A stretch of 64,000 nucleotides of DNA from ZYF759 sp046297455 (lineage in GTDB: Bacteria; Pseudomonadota; Alphaproteobacteria; Rhizobiales; Rhizobiaceae), in NCBI GenBank assembly GCA_046297455.1, contig JBKBIT010000016.1, positions 38,007 through 102,006 of the forward strand, given 5' to 3'. Under the pieces are notes generated by a model that was given only the letters and a program-made list of their open reading frames with translations, was not told the DNA's origin and ran no database searches. This document shows positions 51,944-59,850 of the stretch, in pieces. Each line of letters opens with the position of its first letter. Positions within the stretch are counted from its first letter, which is position 1. Made by a program: the position numbers and the translations under genes.

Positions 51944-52831
51944 TCACCTGAGCCCTCTCGCCAGCAGACGGTTGAGCAACCCGATGCCGCGCGGGACCGC
52001 TCTTCTCGGCGTTTCCGGCACCGGAACTGCAGCGGCGATCGCCTCCATGGTGCGCGGGCAGGCGATGCCCGTTCGCGCCAGTTCCGACCGCTGCTGCATG
52101 GTTCTGACCGCACGTTCCGTCGCCGGTCCGAACATGCCGTCCGCCGCCAGTTGAAACCCGACCCGTCCCAGGTCGACCTGCAGGCGGCGAACGGCCTCGC
52201 CGACGGCCCCGATTGCAGGTTCCTCGAGCTTGTCGTTGGCCCCAGTGGCAACTGCGTGGCGCCGATAGGCCGCCGCCAACCGCTCGTCATAGGCGTTGCG
52301 GTGGAAGGCGGGGCCGTTGTAGCCGCGCGCAAAAGCCTTCCAGTCACGGTCCCGCAGCGCGCGTGACAGGCCCGACTTGTCGATGAAGCGCACCATCAGC
52401 CGGACCTGGCCGGCAATGCCGCTGCGCGCCTCGGCGGCCAGCGCGTCGACACTGGCATAGCCGAGCCAGTCCCAATGCGCGCCCATCACCTGCCCCAGAC
52501 CCCAGGAGACCGATTCATAGGCCGCTTTCCGGTCGATCCGGGCCGCCCGGTCGAGCAATTGCCAGCGCGCGGCCTGTGAGGCCGGATTGGCGATCCCGCC
52601 GGCCCTTGGCGAGGCGAGATTGGCCTGGCGGGCGATTTCGCGGTTGGCTGGTGACAGCCGCCGGTCGAAATAGTGTCCTTCGAAACGGATCAGCGGTTCC
52701 CTGCGTCCCTCTACCTCGGCGAAGGGCCGTAGCGCCGTCTCCAGTTCGGCCACGGCGAGCAGCAAGGCCGGTTCCAGCCCGCGTTCCCGCGCCACCTGCG
52801 TGAATTCCCTGATGATCTCTTGCGATGTCAT
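51944..52831 (-). CDS. Phage-type N-acetylmuramidase with peptidoglycan-binding domain
   Basis: A 295-residue protein. The N-terminal 190 residues match DUF3380 N-acetylmuramidases (LAVAELETALRPF with the likely catalytic Glu, then LIRFEGHYFDRRL and SWGLGQVMGAHWDWLGY). Residues about 210-265 are a PG_binding_1 domain (LQVDLGRVGFQLAADGMFGP). No signal peptide is visible, as for phage endolysins. No phage genes flank it; eda lies before and trhO after. It may be a remnant or a gene recruited for cell-wall work. Confidence 0.87.
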   Translation of the reverse strand: MTSQEIIREFTQVARERGLEPALLLAVAELETALRPFAEVEGRREPLIRFEGHYFDRRLSPANREIARQANLASPRAGGIANPASQAARWQLLDRAARIDRKAAYESVSWGLGQVMGAHWDWLGYASVDALAAEARSGIAGQVRLMVRFIDKSGLSRALRDRDWKAFARGYNGPAFHRNAYDERLAAAYRRHAVATGANDKLEEPAIGAVGEAVRRLQVDLGRVGFQLAADGMFGPATERAVRTMQQRSELARTGIACPRTMEAIAAAVPVPETPRRAVPRGIGLLNRLLARGLR

Positions 52832-52965
52832 GATGTTGCTCTCCCGTTTGCGGATGGCTGCATTCTCTGACGGGTCGGGAGGGAGGTGGATAAATCAGAC
52901 GGCGGAAACCCCCGGCCAGTGCGCCGGTCTTGCGCGTGGCCGGGGATGCGGATAGGTCCAGCCCG

Positions 52966-53901
52966 ATGAATACCGCCCAGCACAAAGGCCCGTTCCGCGT
53001 TGCCGCGCTCTACAAATTCGTCGCGCTGGAAGATCCCGCGCGCCTTCGCCAGCAACTGCTTGATCTGTGCGAAAAGCTCGGCATTCGTGGCACGCTGATT
53101 GTTGCGGGCGAGGGGATCAACGGCACTGTGGCCGGCAAGGAGACAGCGATCGCAGAACTCGTTGCCTGGCTGCAGTCGCGCAACGATATCGGCCGGCTCG
53201 AGGTCAAATACGCCGACGCTGCCGAAATGCCCTTTCACCGCATGAAGGTGCGGCTCAAGAAGGAGATCGTGACGCTCGGTGTCGATGGCATCGACCCGGT
53301 CACGCAGGCAGGAACGCGCGTTTCAGGTCCGGAATGGAACGAACTTATCTCTGCGCCGGACACGATCGTCATCGACACGCGCAACGACTACGAGGTCAAA
53401 CTCGGCACGTTCGAAGGCGCCGTCGATCCCGCGACCGAGACCTTTCGCGACTTCCCTGCCTGGGTCGAGGCCAATCGCGACAGACTCGCCGGCCGCAAGG
53501 TGGCAATGTTCTGCACCGGCGGCATACGCTGCGAAAAGGCGACCGCGCTGGTCAAGGCGGCCGGCTTCGATGACGTCTATCACCTGGACGGCGGGATCCT
53601 GCGCTATCTGGAGGAAATGCCGGCACAGGAAAGTCTTTGGCAGGGCGAGTGCTTCGTCTTCGACGAACGCGTTTCGGTCACGCACGGTCTGGAACGTGGC
53701 GAAGCCCGTCTGTGCCGCGCCTGCCGGCGGCCGCTGACGCCCGAGGAGCGTGCCTCGCCGCTGCATGTCGAAGGCATTTCCTGCGTCCATTGCCATGGCG
53801 AGCGTGCCGACGACGATCGGGCGCGTTATGCGGAGCGGCAGCGACAGGTCGAACTGGCCGAAAGGCGGGGGGCAGGGCCCCATGTTGGCCGTCAGCCCTG
53901 A
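52966..53901 (+). CDS. trhO: tRNA uridine-34 hydroxylase TrhO (UPF0176, rhodanese domain)
   Basis: A 311-residue enzyme that hydroxylates U34 in certain tRNAs in an oxygen-dependent way. N-terminal domain with VAALYKFVALEDPARLRQQL, then IVAGEGINGTVAG; the rhodanese domain has VIDTRNDYEVKLGTFEGA and MFCTGGIRCEKAT with the active Cys. A C-terminal zinc-type tail follows (CRACRRPL and CVHCH). Converges on the TetR gene with a 10-base overlap. Confidence 0.93.
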   Translation: MNTAQHKGPFRVAALYKFVALEDPARLRQQLLDLCEKLGIRGTLIVAGEGINGTVAGKETAIAELVAWLQSRNDIGRLEVKYADAAEMPFHRMKVRLKKEIVTLGVDGIDPVTQAGTRVSGPEWNELISAPDTIVIDTRNDYEVKLGTFEGAVDPATETFRDFPAWVEANRDRLAGRKVAMFCTGGIRCEKATALVKAAGFDDVYHLDGGILRYLEEMPAQESLWQGECFVFDERVSVTHGLERGEARLCRACRRPLTPEERASPLHVEGISCVHCHGERADDDRARYAERQRQVELAERRGAGPHVGRQP

Positions 53902-54530
53902 TTGGCAGGCTTCGGCAGCACCTTGTCGATGATCGCGGTGGCGATGGCGTCCCGCTCTGGCCCTGCCAGTTCGGGCAGGAATTTCAGCCGCATCGCGACG
54001 CCCAGTTCGGTGAGCCCATGCACCACCGACCAGATGGCGGCGATGTCGATGCAGGGACCGGTCCCGCCCTGTCCCGTTTCGGCAAGGATCTGTTCCACCG
54101 ATTCCACCAGGACCTTGAAGGCGCGGTCGGATTGCTGCTCCAGTTCCAGAAGCGCATGGTCGGGCCGGTTCGAGGCGAACATCAGCCGCAGCAAGGCGGG
54201 GTGTGCATAGCCGAAGTCGAGATAGGCAAGTCCCGCCGCGATCAGCCGCTCGCGCCCGCTTGGGCCTGCCTTTGCCTGACGCTCTTCCATCGACGCGGCA
54301 AAACGTGAGAACCCCTCTGCGGCCAGCGCTGACAGCAGCGCATTGGCGTCCTTGAAATGATGCGCGGGGGCTGCGTGCGACACGCCCGCACGCCTTGCGC
54401 AGCCGCGCAGCGTGAAGCCCTCGACACCACTTTCCTCGAGTTCCTTCTCGGCGGCTTCGATCAGCGTGCGGCGCAGATCGCCGTGATGATAACGGCGCTC
54501 GCGCTTCGCCGTGTCGGGCGATTTCGGCAT
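53892..54530 (-). CDS. TetR-family transcriptional repressor
   Basis: A 212-residue repressor. The HTH lies at about 18-62 (YHHGDLRRTLIEAAEKELEE, then CARRAGVSHAAPAHHFKD), and the rest is the ligand-binding helical domain with WSVVHGLTELGV. It is divergent from a membrane-protein pair across 127 bases that contain a perfect inverted repeat, its probable operator. The ligand is unknown. It overlaps the trhO gene on the opposite strand by 10 bases. Confidence 0.92.
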   Translation of the reverse strand: MPKSPDTAKRERRYHHGDLRRTLIEAAEKELEESGVEGFTLRGCARRAGVSHAAPAHHFKDANALLSALAAEGFSRFAASMEERQAKAGPSGRERLIAAGLAYLDFGYAHPALLRLMFASNRPDHALLELEQQSDRAFKVLVESVEQILAETGQGGTGPCIDIAAIWSVVHGLTELGVAMRLKFLPELAGPERDAIATAIIDKVLPKPANQG

Positions 54531-54576
54531 CGGACTCTTTCATTCAGCCCTGGGATCACGCCGGAAGAGAGTCATC

Positions 54577-54604
54577 TTGTCAATGTCAAAATATAAATTG
54601 ACAA
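54577..54604. promoter_or_regulatory. Probable TetR operator
   Basis: TTGTCAAT (54577-54584) and ATTGACAA (54597-54604) are exact inverted repeats around 12 bases, lying between the divergent TetR gene and the membrane-protein pair. The right arm contains TTGACA, which may act as a -35 box of the plus-strand promoter, so repressor binding would block it. Confidence 0.65.
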
Positions 54605-54657
54605 TGTAAAGATGTCGCTTATTTTCCAAGGCTTGCGGACCAGCCCGAGAGGCAGTC

Positions 54658-55092
54658 ATGTCGCCGGATGTCATTTTCCAGTCAGCCAATCTCGTGGCCC
54701 TGCTCGGCTGGGCCGCTCTCGTCGTCAGCCCCTGGATCCCGGTCTGGTCGCAGCGCGTTGCGGCCTACCTCGTACCGGGCCTACTCTCCATTGCCTATGT
54801 CGGCCTGATATTCGCGTTCTGGTCAGCCGCAGATGGCGGGTTCGGCAGCCTGGACGACGTGGCAGCACTTTTCGAGACGCGCGAATTGCTGCTGGCAGGC
54901 TGGCTCCATTTCCTCGCCTTCGATCTGTTCGTCGGTGCCTGGATCGTGCGCGACGCGCGCCGGCGAAGCCTGCCCTTCCTGCTGGCGCTTCTGTGCCTCC
55001 CCTTGGCGTTTCTGTTCGGTCCGGCCGGTCTTCTGGCCTGGCTCTTCATCCGCTTCGTTGTGGCCCTTCGCACCGCGCCCGGTGCCGCCTGA
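54658..55092 (+). CDS. ABA4-like membrane protein
   Basis: A 144-residue protein with four membrane helices. The motif HFLAFDLFVGAWIVRDAR (about 82-99) and the end LLCLPLAFLFGPAGLLAWLF are typical of the ABA4-like (DUF4281) family, named after a plant neoxanthin synthesis protein; its bacterial role is unknown. A GAGAGGCAG ribosome site precedes the ATG. It starts 54 bases after the TetR operator. Confidence 0.82.
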   Translation: MSPDVIFQSANLVALLGWAALVVSPWIPVWSQRVAAYLVPGLLSIAYVGLIFAFWSAADGGFGSLDDVAALFETRELLLAGWLHFLAFDLFVGAWIVRDARRRSLPFLLALLCLPLAFLFGPAGLLAWLFIRFVVALRTAPGAA

Positions 55093-55110
55093 ACCTGTCG
55101 AGAGGTCGCC

Positions 55111-55941
55111 ATGTCAGCCATTTCCCTTGCCGACCGCTCTGTCTGGCCGCAAAGGCTGCGTTTCGACGCCTTGTTTGGAGCAGAACCGGTCTATGCGGCC
55201 ACGGGCGTCGCCATGCTTCTCCTGCTTCTGCCAACCGGCTTCGCCGCATTGGTCGACGCCCGTCTCGTGGAGGGCGTCAACGTCTGGGCCAAGCCGCTCA
55301 AGTTTCAGGTGTCGTTGGCTGCCTTCCTGCTGACGCTTGCCTTCCTGGCCCGATATGTCCGGCCCGCCATGCTGGCCGCGGGCGGCTACCGCGTCTTTTC
55401 CTATGCCGTCGCGGCGGCGGTTGCGCTTGAGATCGCCTGGATCATGGGGGCGGCCGCGATGGGCGTTACCTCCCATTTCAACCGCTCCGCCATCGGCCAG
55501 GTTATCTATCCGCTGATGGGAGCGGTGGCCACGCTGCTTACCTCGGCAACTGCCGTTCAGGCATGGCAGATCGTACGCTCTGGTGACACGCGCCTGTCGC
55601 CGGTCCTGCGCGACGGTATCGTGATCGGCCTTGCGCTGGTCCTGCCCCTGACGCTGATCACATCCGGCACGCTGGCCTCGGGCAGCGGCCATCTGGTCGG
55701 TCAGGGAGGTGGTGCAACCATTCCGTTGTTCGGCTGGGCGCGCGATGCAGGCGATTTGCGCGTGGCGCATTTCTTCGCCACCCACACCATGCATGCGGTT
55801 CCGGCTTTCGCGATCGGGTGGGCGATTTTGGGCGATTCCGCGCGGCGGTTGCCGGTTTGGCTGTTTGCCGTTGCCTATTCGGGCTTCACGCTGGCAGTTC
55901 TTTTCCAGGCGCTGGCCGGTCGGCCTTTCCTGCCGCTCTGA
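55111..55941 (+). CDS. Polytopic membrane protein of unknown function
   Basis: I do not recognise a family with certainty. The 276-residue protein has seven or eight helices. Charged or polar marks are FDALFGAEPVYAATGVAML at the start, WAKPLKFQVSLAAFLL, and AHFFATHTMHAVPAFAIGWA, which holds three His in a helix and could bind haem or metal. It lies 18 bases after the ABA4-like gene and is probably co-regulated by the divergent TetR protein. Confidence 0.75.
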   Translation: MSAISLADRSVWPQRLRFDALFGAEPVYAATGVAMLLLLLPTGFAALVDARLVEGVNVWAKPLKFQVSLAAFLLTLAFLARYVRPAMLAAGGYRVFSYAVAAAVALEIAWIMGAAAMGVTSHFNRSAIGQVIYPLMGAVATLLTSATAVQAWQIVRSGDTRLSPVLRDGIVIGLALVLPLTLITSGTLASGSGHLVGQGGGATIPLFGWARDAGDLRVAHFFATHTMHAVPAFAIGWAILGDSARRLPVWLFAVAYSGFTLAVLFQALAGRPFLPL

Positions 55942-55953
55942 GACCGGCAATCG

Positions 55954-55968
55954 TTAACTTTGCGTTAG
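55954..55968 (+). promoter_or_regulatory. Candidate CtrA-type box before the small RNA
   Basis: TTAA-CTTTGCG-TTAG is one mismatch from TTAA-N7-TTAA and sits about 20-30 bases before the expected 5' end of the small RNA candidate. It could also belong to a sigma-70 promoter region; evidence for CtrA is only the match. Confidence 0.35.
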
Positions 55969-55979
55969 CGAATTGGGTT

Positions 55980-56060
55980 CAATCTGACACAAGTCGAATC
56001 TGGTTTCATCTCCTCCCAAGACCGGTTCGTTCGGGCGGCCACCTGGCCGCCCGTTTTCTT
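55980..56060 (+). ncRNA. Putative trans-acting small RNA with anti-Shine-Dalgarno loop
   Basis: An 80-base non-coding unit sits between a membrane-protein gene and an SDR gene. Stem 1 pairs CTGGT (56000-56004) with ACCGG (56021-56025), extended by GAA (55996-55998) with TTC (56026-56028) after a bulged T. Its loop exposes TTCATCTCCTCCCAAG, whose CTCCTCCC is complementary to ribosome-binding sites. A terminator hairpin follows immediately. Layout, size and loop motif resemble the alphaproteobacterial alpha-r8 (MmgR/suhB Rfam) small RNAs, though I assign that family from memory only. The 5' end is estimated. Confidence 0.7.
56032..56060 (+). terminator. Rho-independent terminator of the small RNA
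   Basis: CGGGCGGCC (56032-56040) and GGCCGCCCG (56045-56053) pair exactly around the loop ACCT and are followed by TTTTCTT. This is a textbook terminator, 91 bases past the end of the membrane-protein gene and before the SDR gene at 56134. Confidence 0.92.
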
Positions 56061-56133
56061 CATGCCTCGACGGTGCTTGCCAGCGCCTCTCCCATCTGCA
56101 ATGTCCCGGCGACACGAGACAGGGAGCACGAGC

Positions 56134-56898
56134 ATGAGCCAATCGGGATTCGCAATCGTCACCGGCGCGGGCACGGGCATCGGCGCCGCAGTTGCGCAGA
56201 AGCTCGTCGCCAATGGCTGGAGCACGGTCCTGACCGGCCGCCGCATCGAGCGGCTCGAAGAGGCGGCCGCAGCCGCCGAGGCTGGATCGACCGGCGATGC
56301 GCGCGCCATTCCGATTGCCTGCGATATCTCTCGCCCCGAACAGGTCGAGCGCCTGTTCGAGCGCATCAAGGCCGAGTTCGGCCGACTCGATCTCCTGTTC
56401 AACAATGCCGGCATGGGCTTCAAATCGACGACCATCGACGAAATCCCCGTTGAAACGTGGCACGACGTCGTCGACGTCAATCTCACCGGCTCCTTCCTTT
56501 GCGCGCGCGCTGCCTTCGGCATGATGCGCCACCAGAAGCCGATGGGCGGGCGCATCATCAACAACGGGTCGATCTCCGCCCATGCGCCGCGTCCCGGGTC
56601 GGTTCCCTACACCACGACCAAGCACGCCATCACCGGCCTGACCAAGACGCTGGCGCTCGATGGGCGCCCGTTCGACATTGCCTGCGGCCAGATCGACATT
56701 GGCAATGCGCTCACAGAGATGGCTGCGCCGATGACCCAGGGCGTTCCGCAGGCCAATGGCGACATCCTGCCGGAGGCGGTCATGGATGTCCGCCATGTCG
56801 CCGATGCCGTGCTCCACATGGCCAGCCTGCCGCTTGACGCCAACGTGCTTTTCATGACCGTGATGGCGACCAAGATGCCGTTCGTGGGGCGCGGCTGA
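56134..56898 (+). CDS. SDR-family oxidoreductase
   Basis: A 254-residue NAD(P)-binding short-chain dehydrogenase. TGAGTGIGAAVAQKLVANGW (about 10-29), NNAGMGF, the catalytic Ser in INNGSISAHAP, and a substitution region YTTTKHAITGLTKTLALDG (Tyr and Lys) are present. The C-terminus diverges from fatty-acid reductases; the substrate is unknown. The ATG at 56134 has an AGGGAGCACG ribosome site. It lies downstream of a small-RNA terminator, so it needs its own promoter. Confidence 0.9.
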   Translation: MSQSGFAIVTGAGTGIGAAVAQKLVANGWSTVLTGRRIERLEEAAAAAEAGSTGDARAIPIACDISRPEQVERLFERIKAEFGRLDLLFNNAGMGFKSTTIDEIPVETWHDVVDVNLTGSFLCARAAFGMMRHQKPMGGRIINNGSISAHAPRPGSVPYTTTKHAITGLTKTLALDGRPFDIACGQIDIGNALTEMAAPMTQGVPQANGDILPEAVMDVRHVADAVLHMASLPLDANVLFMTVMATKMPFVGRG

Positions 56899-56953
56899 CC
56901 GCACCGGCGGGCTGCCGCCACCCCGCACCGATCGAGACGGAGACGCAAAGGCC

Positions 56954-58732
56954 ATGGAAGCTCTGTTTGCGGGCTATGAGGCCATTGTCGCGCTGGGACT
57001 GGTGGTCCTGCTCTTCATCGGCTTCATGGCCGAGCGCTATCCCGTCGAGGTGACGGCGGCCGCCGGCGCGGCCGTCTTCCTGATCCTCGGTTTCGTGCCG
57101 GCCTCCGACGCCATGTCGGTGTTTTCCAATTCCGCCCCGATCACCATTGCCGCCATGTTCGTGCTCACCGGCGCGCTGGTGCGCACCGGCGTCATCGAGG
57201 GCCTGGCCGCCACGGTCCTTAATCGGTCCACCCACAGGCCGGTCATGGCGGTAGCCGTACTGCTGATCGCGACCATCGCGGCCTCCGCCTTCATGAACAA
57301 CACGCCGATCGTGCTGGTCCTGATTCCGATTGTTGTCCGGCTGGCCAAATCGCTCGACATGTCGAGCACGCGCCTTCTGATCCCGATCTCCTACGCCGCC
57401 ATTCTCGGCGGCACCTGCACGCTGATCGGCACCTCCACCAATCTGCTGGTCGATGGCGTGGCGCGGCGCGAGGGGATGGAGGCCTTCACCATTTTCGAGA
57501 TTACGCCCATAGGGCTCGCTGCCGCGGTCACCGGCATCGCCGTCATGCTGGTCTTCGGCCGCTTTCTCCTGCCCGACCGAAAGGAGGAGGAAGTGCGCTC
57601 CGACGGGGTGGAGACGGAATTTCTGTCTGAGCTGCTGGTGCGTGCTGAAGGCACCTTTACCGAGCAGAAGATCGGCAAGATCACCGCGCTGAACCGTCCC
57701 GGCATGCGCATCGTGGCCATCCGTTCCGGCGGCGAACTGATCCGTTCGGGCATCGCCGACCATCAGCTCAAGAAGGGCGATTCCCTCGTCGTACTGGCCA
57801 ATACGTCCGAACTCTTGACCCTTAACGAGCGCAAGACGCTGCGTGTCGGCTTGCGGCGCGGTGCCGACCGCGGCGAGGGGCTGGTCGCGGTGGAAGCAGT
57901 CGTCGCGCCGCAGCGTTCAACGGTTGGCGAGCGCATTGCCGATCTGTCGCTTGGCCGCCGCTTCGGCGTGCGCATCCTTGGCGCCCACCGCCATCGCCAC
58001 ATACCCGGCCCGGATCTCGAAAACGTTCGCCTGCGCCCAGCCGACAAGCTGCTGCTCGAAGGCCCGCCGGCCAGTTTCGACGCGCTTGCGGAAGAGGCCG
58101 AGCTGATTTCGGTCTCCCGACCCTCTGGGCGTGCCTACCGGCAGAACAAGGCACCCATCGCCATCATGGCGGTGGCGGCCGTCGTCATGCTGGCGGCCAT
58201 GAATGTCATGGATATCGGCATCCTGGCCATGATCGCGGTTGCCGGCATCCTGATCCTGCGCTGCATCGACAGCGAGGAGGCCTGGGGCTCGATCGAGGCC
58301 TCGATCCTGATCCTCATTTTCGCCATGCTGATCATCGGCGTCGGGTTGCAGAATACCGGCGCCATCGCGCTGATCGTCGACTGGGCGACACCGTTCATGG
58401 TTGGGCTGCACCCTTTCGTGATGCTGCTCGCCATCTATCTGCTGACCTCGGTGCTCACCGAGACGGTCACCAACAACGCGGTGGCCGTCCTGGTCACCCC
58501 GATCGCCATCGCGCTGGCCCTGCAGTTGCAGGTCGATCCGCGCCCCTTCGTCGTGGCGGTCATGTTCGGCGCCAGTGCCAGCTTCGCCACGCCGATCGGC
58601 TACCAGACCAACACGCTGGTCTATGGCGCGGGCAATTACCGCTTCACCGACTTCCTGAAAGTCGGCATTCCGATGAATCTCGCCGTCGGGCTGGCCAGCT
58701 GCACGGCGATCTATTTCTATTACGGCATGTAG
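56954..58732 (+). CDS. SLC13/DASS-type permease with TrkA-C domains
   Basis: A 592-residue membrane transporter. N-terminal helices contain FMNNTPIVLVLIPIV (about 116-130) and GTCTLIGTSTNLLVDGVA, typical of SLC13/CitT-like or sulfate permeases. A cytoplasmic insert of two TrkA-C domains (about 220-390) begins near LLVRAEGTFTEQKIGK. The C-terminal half repeats the fold with ETVTNNAVAVLVTPIAIALA and ATPIGYQTNTLVYGAGNYRF. It probably takes up dicarboxylates, sulfate or a similar anion with Na. Confidence 0.92.
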   Translation: MEALFAGYEAIVALGLVVLLFIGFMAERYPVEVTAAAGAAVFLILGFVPASDAMSVFSNSAPITIAAMFVLTGALVRTGVIEGLAATVLNRSTHRPVMAVAVLLIATIAASAFMNNTPIVLVLIPIVVRLAKSLDMSSTRLLIPISYAAILGGTCTLIGTSTNLLVDGVARREGMEAFTIFEITPIGLAAAVTGIAVMLVFGRFLLPDRKEEEVRSDGVETEFLSELLVRAEGTFTEQKIGKITALNRPGMRIVAIRSGGELIRSGIADHQLKKGDSLVVLANTSELLTLNERKTLRVGLRRGADRGEGLVAVEAVVAPQRSTVGERIADLSLGRRFGVRILGAHRHRHIPGPDLENVRLRPADKLLLEGPPASFDALAEEAELISVSRPSGRAYRQNKAPIAIMAVAAVVMLAAMNVMDIGILAMIAVAGILILRCIDSEEAWGSIEASILILIFAMLIIGVGLQNTGAIALIVDWATPFMVGLHPFVMLLAIYLLTSVLTETVTNNAVAVLVTPIAIALALQLQVDPRPFVVAVMFGASASFATPIGYQTNTLVYGAGNYRFTDFLKVGIPMNLAVGLASCTAIYFYYGM

Positions 58733-58759
58733 GGGAGCCGGCCCGAAGGCCGGCCTCCC
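58732..58759. terminator. Terminator hairpin between convergent genes
   Basis: GCCGGCC (58737-58743) and GGCCGGC (58748-58754) pair around CGAA, and the stem is extended by GGGG (58732-58735) with TCCC (58756-58759) after one mismatch. The hairpin begins at the SLC13 stop codon and precedes the convergent cupin gene. GATTTGATC follows. Confidence 0.75.
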
Positions 58760-58769
58760 GATTTGATCG

Positions 58770-59708
58770 CTACTCTGCAGCCTCGCGGAAGTTCTGCTTG
58801 CGCGTTTCCTTGGCCTTTTCCTTGTTCAGCGCCACGTCGGGCTTGATCTTGGCGCCGAACAGCTTCTTGGCGCCCGACAGTTTCCAGCCGGCGGCAAAGC
58901 CCGCCTTCATCCAGAAACCCGGGCCGGAAATGGCATGCGAGCGCGGCTTGATGCCCAGCATATGGCGTCCGACGCCATTGGCCAGGTTGACCAGATAGTG
59001 CCGGCGGATCTCGTCGGTCCAGTATTCGACCGTGCAGGAGACGTTCAGGCTGTCGCCATTGACCACCCGGTGCGGCCAGTTCAGGGGCCACAGCGCGCCC
59101 ATGCCAGGCTTCAGCTGGATCACGGTCGCATGTTCCTCGAAAGCGGGATCGTAGTCGATCTCCTCGAACGTCAGGCCCGTGACCACCCGCTCAAGCGCGT
59201 CCTTCGGCAGGAAGGGATCGCCGCCCGGATAGATCCAGATCGTCTTTTCGCCGCGCACATGCATCAGGCCCTGGCCGGGAATGTCGCAGTGGTAGAACAC
59301 GCGGGCATTCGGCGAGGAGATGAGGATGCCCAGCCTATGCTGGAATGTCTTCAGACCCGGCACCTTGGCCGAAAGCTGTTCCAGCATCGTATCGACGATT
59401 TCCTGGTAGCGCTCGTCGAACTTGCCGGCTTCGGCTATGTTGATCCACAGGAGACCCTCGCGTACGGCTTCCAGGATCTCCATGCCGCTCATGTTTTCGA
59501 AGCGGGCCTGGGTCCAGCTCTTCTGGTCCTCTTTGTTGGGATCCATCGTCGAGACTTCTCGGATCGCCTGCGGATTGCCCTCGATCAGCGCAGCCAGCGC
59601 CTCGTCCTGGAAGAGCGGGTGCTCCGCTAGATTGTGCTTCGTTGGCAGGATCTTCGAGTTCCACTCTGTTGCGAGATTATCGGCCTCGAAGGTGAAATTC
59701 GCCTTCAT
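58770..59708 (-). CDS. JmjC/cupin-like iron-dependent dioxygenase homologue
   Basis: A 312-residue protein with a cupin core. The facial triad reads His140-Cys-Asp142 (VFYHCDIPGQ) and His213 (LNWPHRVVNG), the layout of 2-oxoglutarate-dependent JmjC-type dioxygenases; KTIWIYPGGDPFLPKD lies between. The C-terminal 60 residues are helical and basic. ATG 59708 follows GGGAGTC; an in-frame ATG is five codons upstream. The substrate is unknown. It may modify a protein or a lipid headgroup. Confidence 0.75.
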   Translation of the reverse strand: MKANFTFEADNLATEWNSKILPTKHNLAEHPLFQDEALAALIEGNPQAIREVSTMDPNKEDQKSWTQARFENMSGMEILEAVREGLLWINIAEAGKFDERYQEIVDTMLEQLSAKVPGLKTFQHRLGILISSPNARVFYHCDIPGQGLMHVRGEKTIWIYPGGDPFLPKDALERVVTGLTFEEIDYDPAFEEHATVIQLKPGMGALWPLNWPHRVVNGDSLNVSCTVEYWTDEIRRHYLVNLANGVGRHMLGIKPRSHAISGPGFWMKAGFAAGWKLSGAKKLFGAKIKPDVALNKEKAKETRKQNFREAAE

Positions 59709-59850
59709 GTTCAAGACTCCCATTCCGCTCGGTCACATAAGCGACCGTCTTCGCATGGGGGACTGAACGACCTGCTAATCGCGCGCCCAAATCTCCGCGG
59801 GTGGTTGGCGCGCAGTCACCGCAAAGAATTGTATTTTACCTTTTGGCGGC

